64,000 bases of DNA. Origin: Gluconobacter cerinus (lineage in GTDB: Bacteria > Pseudomonadota > Alphaproteobacteria > Acetobacterales > Acetobacteraceae). Below the pieces are notes generated by a model that was given only the letters and a program-made list of their open reading frames with translations, made no database searches and was not told the origin of the DNA. The translations under genes were made by a program, and so were the position numbers. Of this stretch, positions 7,829-16,483 are shown piece after piece; position 1 is the first letter of the stretch, and every line of letters begins with the position of its first letter. The DNA lies in NCBI RefSeq assembly GCF_002723935.1, contig NZ_BEWM01000004.1:186001-250000 (forward strand). The letters run 5' to 3'.

Positions 7829-9328
7829 ATGATCCGAAGCCTTTTGCCGCAACGTCTGACATTTCGCTTTCTACCAGAAGCATGGCCTCTCGTTCGTCAC
7901 CACACAGGCATAGCACCCGCTTTGAAAAGCGTGCGACCGAGGCATCGGATCCGGACATTTTACGATACCGCATCCGGCATATTGTCTCGCCACGATTGGG
8001 CACTCTCCACCGCGCGAGAAGGCCGTGCGTCAGTTCAGGTGCTTGAGCCTGTTTCCTGGGCCGGGTTACTCAACATGACGCGTCCTGAACAATGGGTCTG
8101 GTCCCGGAGAGGATTACGTCCAGATATCAAGCTGCTCGAAGGGACTGAAGCTGCAAAACTCGATTTTTCAGGCATAATTCTGCCAATATACCGCACAGAT
8201 TTTTGGCAGTTACAGGGGGAGGCAGAGGTTGGTACCAGCAGCCTCAAGGTGACTCTGTCTCGCGGGTCAGTTCAGGCTGGAGAGCAGGCGGAAGCTGTTT
8301 GTGCACTGGATTTGACGCTCCTGAGCGGTGAAGCGCGAGATCTGTATGCGTTTGCACACACTTTAAATGATCTTCCCATATGGCTGACGGGCGAGACGCT
8401 TCCCATGAGGGGAGTGCGGCTGGCGCTTGGACAGTATGATGAGGATGTCACAGTTCAATCGGCGCTACCTTTCGCGGGAGATATGACGGTTGGGAAAGGG
8501 TGGAGCCAGTCTGTTCGTGCTTTTCTGACGGTATTTCTTGCTGCGCAGCCTGCGGCTGAACACGGGAGCGTCGATGCTGTGCATGAGATGCGCGTCGCCG
8601 TCAGACGGCTTCGAACGATCCTGAAAGCTTTTCGCCCTCTGTTCCCTAAAGGTGCGTTAGCGAATGAGATGTCAGTTTTTCAGCAGATTGGACGGTTTCT
8701 CGGCAATGTTCGAGACTGGGATGTTTTTCAGACCGAAATTCTACCGGCTTATGTGAGCGGGGATATTGCGAGTGAATTCGTTCAGTTAGCCAAAGAAAAG
8801 CGAGTGTCTGCACTGGCGGAGATGCGACAGAAACTGACTGATCCGAGCATAACGTCTACGTTACTTTCTCTTGGACACAGCACGGAAGACCCGGCAGCTC
8901 TTTTCGGAGCCGAGACTGCTGACGCGCTTTTGGAAGACCATGCCCCTGTTCTGCTCGATCGAATGGCGCGTAAAGTCCAGCATCGGGGTCATCACATCGG
9001 GCACCTGTCAGACCGCCAGTTGCATGACGTCCGTAAATCTCTGAAGGGGTTGCGCTATAGTATTGAGAGCATTCTTCCTTTGTATAACGGGAGCCGCGTT
9101 GAAACCTATATGGGCCATTGCAAGGATTTGCAGGACCTGTTTGGTCGTTTCAACGATGCAGCAACGGCAGAGGCTCTGGTCAGGCAGGCGATAAAAGAAA
9201 GGCCTGACCTCACCGAAGCAGGAAATGCGATCGTTCACATGGCGCATCGGGAGCGGAAAAAGATCCTGAAAAAACTTCCCAAGCGATGGAAGATTTTTTC
9301 GAAGGACGTCCCGTTCTGGTGTCAGTGA
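7829..9328 (+). CDS. CHAD-domain protein with degenerate CYTH domain
   Basis: A 499-residue cytoplasmic protein. The start ATG 7829 has GGAGGAG eight bases upstream; the frame is open into glgP but that extension is unlikely. Residues about 1-200 align in layout with a CYTH triphosphate-tunnel fold, yet the diagnostic ExExK opening motif is replaced by RLTFRF, so hydrolysis of triphosphate is doubtful. Residues about 225-480 form a CHAD helical domain: VDAVHEMRVAVRRLRTILKAF and LHDVRKSLKGLRYSIE carry the repeated His/Arg/Lys pattern that in this family binds inorganic polyphosphate. It follows glgP closely. The role is probably polyphosphate-granule association; coupling to glucan phosphorolysis, which consumes phosphate, is my inference. 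Confidence 0.82.
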   Translation: MIRSLLPQRLTFRFLPEAWPLVRHHTGIAPALKSVRPRHRIRTFYDTASGILSRHDWALSTAREGRASVQVLEPVSWAGLLNMTRPEQWVWSRRGLRPDIKLLEGTEAAKLDFSGIILPIYRTDFWQLQGEAEVGTSSLKVTLSRGSVQAGEQAEAVCALDLTLLSGEARDLYAFAHTLNDLPIWLTGETLPMRGVRLALGQYDEDVTVQSALPFAGDMTVGKGWSQSVRAFLTVFLAAQPAAEHGSVDAVHEMRVAVRRLRTILKAFRPLFPKGALANEMSVFQQIGRFLGNVRDWDVFQTEILPAYVSGDIASEFVQLAKEKRVSALAEMRQKLTDPSITSTLLSLGHSTEDPAALFGAETADALLEDHAPVLLDRMARKVQHRGHHIGHLSDRQLHDVRKSLKGLRYSIESILPLYNGSRVETYMGHCKDLQDLFGRFNDAATAEALVRQAIKERPDLTEAGNAIVHMAHRERKKILKKLPKRWKIFSKDVPFWCQ

Positions 9329-9429
9329 GTTATTTCCTTGTGTGTAGCGGAAACCTTGGGTCCAGCTCTGATTTATGATCCAAACGGGCAGCCAAAAAGC
9401 GTGACTGATTGCCGCAAGGAGCAAAAATC

Positions 9430-9630
9430 ATGGAAAAACGCTGGGTTCTTCTGACAATCATTATCCTGATCGCCGGGCTTATCATGATACTGCTGTGGGC
9501 CAGACAGACCGACCCGGGCACGATTGGCCCGGACACCCATACGGAAAAGACGGCCCCTCAAGCTTTGAACGCGGCACATCCATATTTATGGAGCCCCGCG
9601 TACAATCAAAGAGTTTATGAAGTTGGCTGA
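9430..9630 (+). CDS. Small membrane-anchored protein, 66 aa
   Basis: ATG 9430 is preceded by AAGGAG (9415-9420) at nine bases. The product opens MEKRWVLLTIIILIAGLIMI, a clear single membrane helix, followed by a short polar domain of about 40 residues (ARQTDPGTIGPDTH onward) that would probably lie outside the cytoplasm. It sits about 100 bases after the CHAD gene on the same strand and ends eight bases before the convergent TonB receptor gene. I do not recognise the family. Ribosome site and helix make a real gene likely; function unknown. Confidence 0.6.
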   Translation: MEKRWVLLTIIILIAGLIMILLWARQTDPGTIGPDTHTEKTAPQALNAAHPYLWSPAYNQRVYEVG

Positions 9631-9638
9631 GATTTGCT

Positions 9639-11951
9639 TCAGAAATTAGAACGGAGCGTAAACATGAAGTTCCGCGGCTCTCCGTAGTAGTTGTAGTAAT
9701 ACAGATTTCCCAGTCGCTGATAATATCGTTTGTTGGCGATATTGTTCAGTGTTGCGGAGAGGGAAAGATATTTGTTCCATTGGTATCCAGCCTGGATGGA
9801 CCCAATAATGTATCCGCCCTGCGTCACGGTGCGGTTTGTTCCGAATGTACTTGTTTGAGCGTTGAACCCGCCGCCGATACTCCAGACATTCTTTTGTGCC
9901 CCGCGATATGGCTCGAACCGGTAGTGTGTCCAGAGCTTCCACAGATGCTTGGGCGAGTTGCCAGCATAGGTTAGGCCAGACTGTGTGGCGCTACCGTTAT
10001 TGACGATCCGGTTGTCGTTATAAGTATAGCTGGCATTGATATCCCAGCCCTCAAGAGGACGGCCAATCAGCTCTGCTTCAGCACCTTGGCTGCGTGTCTT
10101 GCCTGTCGCGACGTAGCAGTCATCCACGCCACCGGGTCCACAGATAGCGCCGATGGTGCCGTTATAGATGGCTTCGTTTTTCTGAATAATTTTGTAGCCG
10201 GACAGGGTCATGCCCAGGTGCCCGTGGAAGAACTCTCCCTTGATACCACCTTCGAGCTGATTGCCTCGGACCGGTGCGAGGCGGCCGGTGGTATCAAACG
10301 CAGACTGAGGCGAAAAAGTCGAAACGTAGCTGACATAAGCCGTGACATTCGGCCACAGGTGCAGAACGCCGCCGATGTAAGGGGTCAGGATGCCTTGCTG
10401 GTCGATATCGGTGCTGGTGGCACCAACAGTTGGGGAAATACGACGTGTTTTGCTGACATACCCGCTCACCCGGCCACCAATCAGGATGGAAAAGCGTGAA
10501 ACAGGCTTGATCTGTGCCTGACCATACACGCCCCACTGCGTGGATGGCTCCCAGTAGCGGTTGGTAATGGTAGGGAGAGCCAGAGACGGAATGGCATTGT
10601 TCGCATTAATCGGGATACCGGCCAGCGCCGTGTAGGTCCGGGAGTTTGCACTGGCACCGCCGCCTTCATAGAGATAGCGATCGTAGTTCGCTCCCATCAT
10701 CAGAACATGTTTCTGCCCGAAGAGGTGAAGCGGCCCGGTGACGTAGGCGTCCAGGCCATCATTCGTCTCGTCATACCGTGTATTGGCTGCGACGAAATTG
10801 CCAGTCTTTGCGGACGCGTTATACGCGTTGAGATAAGCGTATTGCAGTGTGGTGGCTGCGGTTCGGTGACGGTAGTTGAGGCGCCCGCGCCAGCCATGAG
10901 AGAACAGATGCTCCAGTTGTGCCTCAACTTCAGTCATCGGGACTTCGGATTTGCCCCAGTTGGCACCCACCAACGTGCTCGTCGGCAAGTTCAGATCCGC
11001 GCCATTACTGGCACGGGGAAGCCCCATATAACGGGTTGTATCGTTGCTTTGAGACGTGACGGAGACTGTCAGGGTATCATGCCGCGTTAAGTGCACATCT
11101 GTGACGCCATAAATCGTCCAGCGACGATCATAGGCATTGTTGTAGAACTGGTTGCGGTCGGTGCCTGCGACGACAAGTCGTGCCGAGACAATTTTTGAGT
11201 GCGCGAGAGGGCCGCCGACATCAAGGGTGGCATGGTAATTGTTCCATGAGCCAGCCGAGAACGAAGCATTGCCCTGAAAGTCATCGGTCGGGCGCTTGTG
11301 GACGAAATTGACACTCCCGCCGGGTGTGCTGGAGCCCTGAAGCATGCCGTCTGGTCCACGCAGGACTTCAATACGATCGTAGATGGCCAGATCATACTGT
11401 TGGCTTAAAGTCAGCCCACTCATGGACGGAACACCGTCATACTGGGCCTGTAACGAGAAGCCGCGGGCAGTGTATCCGCCCGTTCCGTCGCCATACATAT
11501 TGACGTTCACGCCCGCGACCTGTTTGAGCGCAGCATCAACCGTATTGAGGTTCTGGTCTTTCATCTGCTGGCTGCTGAGAACCGAAATGGATTGTGGAAC
11601 GTCCAACGGTTTGAGGAGCATTTTCGTCGTAGAGACCGCAGAAACCGTGTAAGTGCCGGTACCATCCGTAGAGGCATTGCGGCGATGACCTTGCACCAGA
11701 AGCTGCTCAATGCTGCCGGGGGTCTCATCTTCTTGTGACGCGTGTTTCTGTTGCGTGCGCTGCGATTTTGATGAAGCGGAACGTTCCTCTTTAAGACCGG
11801 TCGTTGAAGCTGATTTCTTACGAGCTTCTGGAGATACGTCATCGGTGGTGGCGGCAAAGGCGCCATTCCACGTGCCTGACAGCAAAAGTGCTGTAAAAAG
11901 CATTGGGCCTAGATGTGTACGTTGAGGAACGTTCGACGCTGGAAGTCTCAT
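9639..11951 (-). CDS. TonB-dependent siderophore receptor
   Basis: A 770-residue outer-membrane active transporter. A signal sequence ends near FAATTDD, followed by a Ser/Lys/Gln-rich linker; the plug domain begins around residue 105 with DVPQSISVLSSQQMKDQNL, the standard opening of siderophore receptors, followed by VDAALKQVAGVNV and IEVLRGPDGMLQGSSTPGGSVNFV. The 22-strand barrel ends in the classic aromatic terminus FMFTLRSNF. Substrate is probably a ferric hydroxamate-type siderophore by general similarity (FhuE/FoxA-like), but specificity cannot be read. A Fur-like site lies about 75 bases upstream of the start, consistent with iron-repressed expression. There is no adjacent ABC importer or reductase, so it is an orphan receptor. 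Confidence 0.92.
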   Translation of the reverse strand: MRLPASNVPQRTHLGPMLFTALLLSGTWNGAFAATTDDVSPEARKKSASTTGLKEERSASSKSQRTQQKHASQEDETPGSIEQLLVQGHRRNASTDGTGTYTVSAVSTTKMLLKPLDVPQSISVLSSQQMKDQNLNTVDAALKQVAGVNVNMYGDGTGGYTARGFSLQAQYDGVPSMSGLTLSQQYDLAIYDRIEVLRGPDGMLQGSSTPGGSVNFVHKRPTDDFQGNASFSAGSWNNYHATLDVGGPLAHSKIVSARLVVAGTDRNQFYNNAYDRRWTIYGVTDVHLTRHDTLTVSVTSQSNDTTRYMGLPRASNGADLNLPTSTLVGANWGKSEVPMTEVEAQLEHLFSHGWRGRLNYRHRTAATTLQYAYLNAYNASAKTGNFVAANTRYDETNDGLDAYVTGPLHLFGQKHVLMMGANYDRYLYEGGGASANSRTYTALAGIPINANNAIPSLALPTITNRYWEPSTQWGVYGQAQIKPVSRFSILIGGRVSGYVSKTRRISPTVGATSTDIDQQGILTPYIGGVLHLWPNVTAYVSYVSTFSPQSAFDTTGRLAPVRGNQLEGGIKGEFFHGHLGMTLSGYKIIQKNEAIYNGTIGAICGPGGVDDCYVATGKTRSQGAEAELIGRPLEGWDINASYTYNDNRIVNNGSATQSGLTYAGNSPKHLWKLWTHYRFEPYRGAQKNVWSIGGGFNAQTSTFGTNRTVTQGGYIIGSIQAGYQWNKYLSLSATLNNIANKRYYQRLGNLYYYNYYGEPRNFMFTLRSNF

Positions 11952-12025
11952 GGAAAGGGCTAACTGCCTCCTGGAAAATGAATTTTCACGAGAATTTCAG
12001 CTGACTTTCCCGCATTTCTAAAGTT

Positions 12026-12044
12026 ACAAATGATATTCATTCTC
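12026..12044 (-). promoter_or_regulatory. Putative Fur box upstream of the siderophore receptor
   Basis: Read on the minus strand, the 19 bases GAGAATGAATATCATTTGT match the classical Fur consensus GATAATGATAATCATTATC at 14 positions, by direct comparison. The site lies about 75-93 bases upstream of the receptor start, in an AT-rich stretch suitable for a promoter. Alphaproteobacterial iron regulators vary, so iron control is likely but not proven. Confidence 0.55.
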
Positions 12045-12203
12045 AGAAACTTCAATCTTTAATTCACGTACCTTCGCAGTTGTTACATTGTAGGCAGCAT
12101 TCCTGCGACGTTGAGCGGGCAAGTCGTTCGTACAAAAAAATAATTATGAAAATGGGTGTTTTTTAAGAATCGCTTCGTAAGAGACGTTTTCCTGTCGATT
12201 CAG

Positions 12204-13049
12204 CTAAGAATTGGCCTTCACGGTCTGCCTTTGAATGCCAAGCCCTTCGATTTCCAGCTCTACGACATCCCCTGGTTCGAGATAGACTGGGTGAGGCTTG
12301 ATGCCCATTCCGACGCCGGCAGGTGTGCCTGTAGCAATAATATCGCCCGGCATCAGGGTCATGTAGTTGCTGACATGTGAAATGATGCTGCGGACGTCAA
12401 AGATCATGTTGGAGGTATGCCCCGTCTGCCGACGGTGTCCGTTGACATCTAACCGCATGGAGAGTGCTTGCGGATCGGCGATTTCATCGGTCGTCACAAG
12501 CCATGGTCCCAAAGGCCCGAATGTGTCGCAGCCTTTGCCTTTGTCCCACTGGCTTGTCTGCATCTGAAATGAGCGTTCAGAGATATCATTGGCGACACAA
12601 TATCCCGCAACATGCTCCAAAGCCTTCTCCGGGGAGACGTAAGACGCTTTTGTGCCAATAATGACTGCGAGTTCGACTTCCCAGTCCAATTTGGTGGCAT
12701 GTTGGGGGACCAGAATACCATCGCTCGGACCCGTCAGGGCAGAGATGGCTTTCATGAAGACGATTGGCTCTGAGGGGAGGGGAAGGCCTGCTTCCTCGGC
12801 ATGATCCCGATAGTTCAGGCCAATGCAGATGTACTTTCCGGCACCGGAGAACGGAATACCGTAGCGTGGTGCTTCTGAAACGACAGGGAGAGTGTTCGGA
12901 TTAATCGCCCGCAAGGCGTCAAGCTGCTCTGGAGACAGGTGGCCAACCGTAATATCAGGCAGAATCCCTTTGAGGCTTCGCAGCATGCCAGTGTCATCAA
13001 TGAGTCCGGGTGTTTCCTGATCCAAGGGACCAAAACGACAGAGCTTCAT
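12204..13049 (-). CDS. Fumarylacetoacetate hydrolase (FAH) family protein
   Basis: A 281-residue cytoplasmic enzyme of the FAH superfamily, metal-dependent C-C bond hydrolases, decarboxylases or lyases acting on 2-oxo-acid or ureidoglycolate-type substrates. Visible motifs: YICIGLNYRDHAEEAGLPLP near residue 75, PIVFMKAISALTGP, the metal-binding region KLDWEVELAVIIG with its acidic residues, GYCVANDISERSFQ, and the C-terminal GDIIATGTPAGVGMG. The start ATG 13049 gives the usual MKLCRFG opening; the frame is open for about 140 codons upstream but that sequence runs into the riboswitch region and is not coding. It stands alone, divergent from the B12 receptor. Subfamily resemblance is to 2,4-diketo-3-deoxy-fuconate hydrolase or ureidoglycolate lyase-type proteins; substrate uncertain. 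Confidence 0.85.
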   Translation of the reverse strand: MKLCRFGPLDQETPGLIDDTGMLRSLKGILPDITVGHLSPEQLDALRAINPNTLPVVSEAPRYGIPFSGAGKYICIGLNYRDHAEEAGLPLPSEPIVFMKAISALTGPSDGILVPQHATKLDWEVELAVIIGTKASYVSPEKALEHVAGYCVANDISERSFQMQTSQWDKGKGCDTFGPLGPWLVTTDEIADPQALSMRLDVNGHRRQTGHTSNMIFDVRSIISHVSNYMTLMPGDIIATGTPAGVGMGIKPHPVYLEPGDVVELEIEGLGIQRQTVKANS

Positions 13050-13160
13050 CCTGCGACACTTTCTGTCCAGAGTGGGGAAGCATGAGATTAGGCATGTTTT
13101 GGTTTTTCTTCCAAGGATCGAAGGGCCTCCATTGTTCAAATTGATAACTTCAGTTATTGA

Positions 13161-13174
13161 TATGTTATAACATA
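13161..13174. promoter_or_regulatory. 14-bp perfect palindrome in the divergent FAH/btuB region
   Basis: TATGTTATAACATA is a perfect inverted repeat located 112 bases upstream of the FAH gene and about 20-30 bases before the riboswitch. It contains TATAAC, which could serve as a -10 element for the riboswitch transcript, and a TTGATA at 13141 could be a loosely spaced -35. The symmetry also suits a dimeric repressor operator. No regulator gene is adjacent. Confidence 0.35.
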
Positions 13175-13194
13175 CGTGTTTGACTATATGGGAG

Positions 13195-13389
13195 TTTCGG
13201 TTATGCCCCTGCTCAATGATGGTTCCCCGGAAGGGGATGAAAAGGGAACGCAGTGAAATGCTGCGGCTGCCCCCGCAACTGTGAGCGGTGAGGCTGATCA
13301 CGATGGGTTCTATGAACCCGGCCACTGGGGCGTCAGCCTTGGGAAGGCTCGCGATTTGCCGATGATCCGCAAGCCAGGAGACCTGCCAT
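13195..13389 (+). ncRNA. Cobalamin (AdoCbl) riboswitch
   Basis: The leader contains the conserved blocks of the cobalamin riboswitch in order: GGTTCCCCGG with its partner AAGGGAACGCAGTG, GCTGCGGCTGCCCCCGCAACTG, GAGCGGTGAG, GCCACTGGG, TTGGGAAGGC and the B12 box AGCCAGGAGACCTGCC ending at 13387. It ends about 90 bases before the TonB receptor and presumably lowers expression of the whole uptake operon when adenosylcobalamin is plentiful. Mechanism (transcription or translation) is not clear; I did not find an obvious intrinsic terminator before the start codon. Boundaries are approximate. Confidence 0.95.
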
Positions 13390-13478
13390 CGAAAATGGTC
13401 ATGGACGAAGCGAAAGGGCGGGGTGCACCTGACGCAGCAGGATGGTTCATCCTGCTCATCGTAGTGACGCATTGTTGA

Positions 13479-15722
13479 GTGAAGTTTGCGTTATCTATGA
13501 GGAAAATCAGTTTTGTCGGTGTGTTGCCCGTCGCAGCATTGACCGTTTTTCAGCCTGCGTTCGCCCAGACAGAAGACGTCAGGAAGGCGGCGGCCAAAGC
13601 GAAAGAAGAACACATTACGGCGCATGGTCGGGCGCAGCCGCTGAAGGATAGTGCTGTTATCGGGGGCAGACTTGGGCTGACGGTTCAACATAATCCTGCG
13701 ACGATCAATGTGATTCAGCGCAGCGTGATGGAGCAGCGCGGTTATGCGCACGCTGAAGACGCCGCAGACAGTGCACCGGGTGTTTCTTCCGGTGGATCTC
13801 CAGGAAGTCCGGCGCAGATGATGATGCGCGGCTTCAGCGGAAATCAGGTTCTGATCCTGCGAGATGGCATTTATTACGGCCCGACCACGATGGTGAACCG
13901 TCCGCTCAACAGCTTCAATCTTGAGAGCGTTCAGGTTCTCAAGGGGCCGTCGTCTGTTCTGTACGGGCAGGGCGCTGTTGGGGGCACGGTGGACATGCGA
14001 ACGCGTGACCCTGCGTTTGATGGGCCGCATGCTAATGCTCTGGTATCTTATGGCAGTTTCAATACATGGAATGCTGGTGTTGGCAGTTCGGTTCCCATTA
14101 CTGACACTTTGGCCATTCGAAGTGATTTCAGTCGTACCTCGTCTGATGGATACGTTGCTGGCGCAGACCCACACAGCAACGATTTCACGACAACGTTGCT
14201 CTGGCACCCTTCGAAGAAATTTACAGCTCGCTTTGGCGTCGACTATCTGACAGATCGCTTGTCGACGTACTATGGAACCCCTTTGGTCCCGCTGGCGCAG
14301 GTCCATGATGGCGTGGGCGGCCTGCTGTCGTCTTCCAAGGGATTAGGCGTAAGCCGATCATCGCTCTGGCGGTATTACAATGCCAAGGATGCAAAAGCTG
14401 GCTCGGTTAATGTGACTCCGACGCTCCATCTGACGTGGCAGCCAACGGAGAACATGACGTTCCACAATAAAACCTATGTCCTTTATGCCAAGCGCAACTG
14501 GAATAACGCTGAATCCTACAGCTATATCGGTTCAGCCGGGCAGACGGACGCAGCGGGAAATGCCATTGCACCCGGTCGGGTCGGCCGGGATCGGTTCTAT
14601 GTTTATATGAACCAGCACCAGGTGGGTGACACGCTGGATGGTCAGTTTGATTTTCATGTTTTCGGAATGAAGAACCGTCTGGTCGTCGGTGGAGACGCGT
14701 ATTATGTGCGGCTCATCCGGAACCGTGGTTTTCCGGACGCGACATATGCGGACAGTGTTTCTCTGAGTAGTCCTGAGAGTACGGCCGTTGGGAGTTTTGC
14801 GGGGGAGTATCCATATACCAAATCTCCCACAACCATGGTGGACGCAGGCATTTTCATGGAAGACGTCCTGACCGTGCGGGACGATCTGCGTGTAGTGGGT
14901 GGATTTCGCTATGACTGGCTGAAACTGGACCGTCAGAATTATAGCCAGACCGGTGCGTTCAATCCTGCGACCAGCTTCAAGGGGAACTACAATCCTGCCA
15001 ACTTTAGGATTGGCCCTGTTTATGATCTGACAGACAACATCAGCCTCTATGGCGTGTACACAACGGCTGAAGATCCGCCGGGCTCCAATATCTTCCTGGT
15101 TAATAAAGGGCAGTTTTCACGCCTGAGTCAGTCCAGGCAGGGAGAAATCGGCGCCAAGGGTTCTTTCTGGAAAGGGCGCCTGTCCTCTACGCTGTCTCTG
15201 TACGATATCCGCCGTACCCGAGTTCTCGTTGCTACCGGTGTGGACAGCGTGGCAACGGCGGGCGTTCAGAAGTCACGGGGTTTGGAATGGCAGGGAGACC
15301 TCACGCTGGGGAAACACTGGAGCCTGTCGGGAAATGTTGCCTATACGTGGTCTCGTTATGGATCATTCCATCCTTCAGCGTCAGTGAATGCTTCCGGGAA
15401 CGAGGTCCCGAACGTTCCGGCTGTAACGGCTAACCTGTGGGGTGTCTGGTCCCGGGTTGCAGATCTGCCGGTCGATCTGGGGGCTGGTATGCGTTACGTA
15501 TCTGCCCGTAAGGGCGATTACGCCAACACCCTGAGTCTGAAAGACTATGCGCTCGTCAATCTTTTCGCGGCATGGCACGCCTATCGTGGCGTGACGGTTT
15601 ATGGCCGGGTAGACAATGTGGGAAACAAGCACTTCATTCAGTGGGCTGATACCAGTTATCCGAGTGAAGTGATGTTGGGGGCGCCGCGGTCCTTCTCGAT
15701 CAGTGTTCAGGCCGGTTTCTGA
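13479..15722 (+). CDS. btuB: TonB-dependent vitamin B12 receptor (BtuB-like)
   Basis: An outer-membrane receptor of 747 residues (741 from ATG 13497) that probably imports cobalamin or corrinoids. Residues MRKISFVGVLPVAALTVF to PAFAQ form the signal peptide; the plug carries TVQHNPATINVIQRSVMEQRGY, the stretch MMMRGFSGNQVLILRDGI and VQVLKGPSSVLYGQGAVGGTVDM; the barrel ends with FSISVQAGF. The function rests mostly on context: it is directly behind a cobalamin riboswitch and ahead of an ABC importer in one tight operon. By sequence alone it resembles siderophore receptors as much as enterobacterial BtuB. The start is uncertain between GTG 13479 and ATG 13497, since neither has a strong ribosome site; both keep the signal peptide. 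Confidence 0.88.
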   Translation: MKFALSMRKISFVGVLPVAALTVFQPAFAQTEDVRKAAAKAKEEHITAHGRAQPLKDSAVIGGRLGLTVQHNPATINVIQRSVMEQRGYAHAEDAADSAPGVSSGGSPGSPAQMMMRGFSGNQVLILRDGIYYGPTTMVNRPLNSFNLESVQVLKGPSSVLYGQGAVGGTVDMRTRDPAFDGPHANALVSYGSFNTWNAGVGSSVPITDTLAIRSDFSRTSSDGYVAGADPHSNDFTTTLLWHPSKKFTARFGVDYLTDRLSTYYGTPLVPLAQVHDGVGGLLSSSKGLGVSRSSLWRYYNAKDAKAGSVNVTPTLHLTWQPTENMTFHNKTYVLYAKRNWNNAESYSYIGSAGQTDAAGNAIAPGRVGRDRFYVYMNQHQVGDTLDGQFDFHVFGMKNRLVVGGDAYYVRLIRNRGFPDATYADSVSLSSPESTAVGSFAGEYPYTKSPTTMVDAGIFMEDVLTVRDDLRVVGGFRYDWLKLDRQNYSQTGAFNPATSFKGNYNPANFRIGPVYDLTDNISLYGVYTTAEDPPGSNIFLVNKGQFSRLSQSRQGEIGAKGSFWKGRLSSTLSLYDIRRTRVLVATGVDSVATAGVQKSRGLEWQGDLTLGKHWSLSGNVAYTWSRYGSFHPSASVNASGNEVPNVPAVTANLWGVWSRVADLPVDLGAGMRYVSARKGDYANTLSLKDYALVNLFAAWHAYRGVTVYGRVDNVGNKHFIQWADTSYPSEVMLGAPRSFSISVQAGF

Positions 15723-15724
15723 TC

Positions 15725-16483
15725 GTGCCTGAGGTTGTGCTTCAGACACATGGTGCCGGGTATGACTGCATACTCTCTTTGACGGATCTCTCCGTCAGGG
15801 AGGGTGAGCATGTTGCACTTATTGGCCCCAATGGTGCTGGGAAAAGCACGCTTCTGAAGCTCCTTGCTGGATTAATTTCGCCCACGGAAGGGGAGATATT
15901 TCTGGAAGGAACGCTGCTCAGCACCCTGTCCAGACCAGCGGTAGCGCGCGAGATTGCATGGCTTTCCCAGACCGATGATGTAACTCCTGAATTCATAGTT
16001 GAGGATTATATCGCACTTGGTCGTCTCCCGTTTCGGGGCACTGTCCAAGCGCAGCAGGATACTGCGGCTCTGCAAACAGCAATCCAGTATTTCCGTGTCG
16101 AACCTTTTTTAAAACGGTCGATTGGCAGTCTTTCTGGTGGCGAGCGTCAGCGTGTGATGCTGGCGCGATGTCTGGCCCAGACCCCCAAAATACTGTTGCT
16201 GGATGAGCCCACCAATCACCTGGACTTTGCGGCGAGAGCAGAACTGTTAAGTTTGTTGCGTGACCTTCCTCTAACAATCGTGGCCGTCCTGCATGACCTG
16301 TCTTTCGTGCCTAATTTTGCGCCGCGAGCTCTCTTGATGAGGGACGGAAAAATCATTCTGGATGGGGCGTCTTCTGAGGTTCTGCTCTCTTCGGAACTAG
16401 GGCATGCGTTCGGCTTGAATGTTCATCCCGTTCAACTGGATGATGGCAGCACGACGTTCGTTTTTAGGCCGCGAGGCGCATGA
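15725..16483 (+). CDS. btuD: Cobalamin ABC transporter ATP-binding protein
   Basis: A 252-residue FecE/BtuD-type ATPase. Walker A is GPNGAGKST (residues 34-42), the ABC signature is LSGGERQR (from 136), and Walker B with the D-loop reads LLLDEPTNHLD (157-167). It begins with GTG at 15725, two bases after the receptor stop, and ends overlapping the next start (ATGA). It would energise the BtuC-type permease encoded two genes downstream. Assignment to cobalamin rather than iron chelates follows from the riboswitch at the head of the operon. Confidence 0.88.
   Translation: MPEVVLQTHGAGYDCILSLTDLSVREGEHVALIGPNGAGKSTLLKLLAGLISPTEGEIFLEGTLLSTLSRPAVAREIAWLSQTDDVTPEFIVEDYIALGRLPFRGTVQAQQDTAALQTAIQYFRVEPFLKRSIGSLSGGERQRVMLARCLAQTPKILLLDEPTNHLDFAARAELLSLLRDLPLTIVAVLHDLSFVPNFAPRALLMRDGKIILDGASSEVLLSSELGHAFGLNVHPVQLDDGSTTFVFRPRGA

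Noticed and set aside
12750-12765. Near match to TTTCATGAAA (TTTCATGAAG) inside the FAH gene
   Set aside because: Coding context, one mismatch, no phosphorus-related gene; treated as chance.
13491-14306. 271-codon open frame antisense to the B12 receptor
   Set aside because: Arg-rich product with no motif, and full overlap with a well supported receptor gene.
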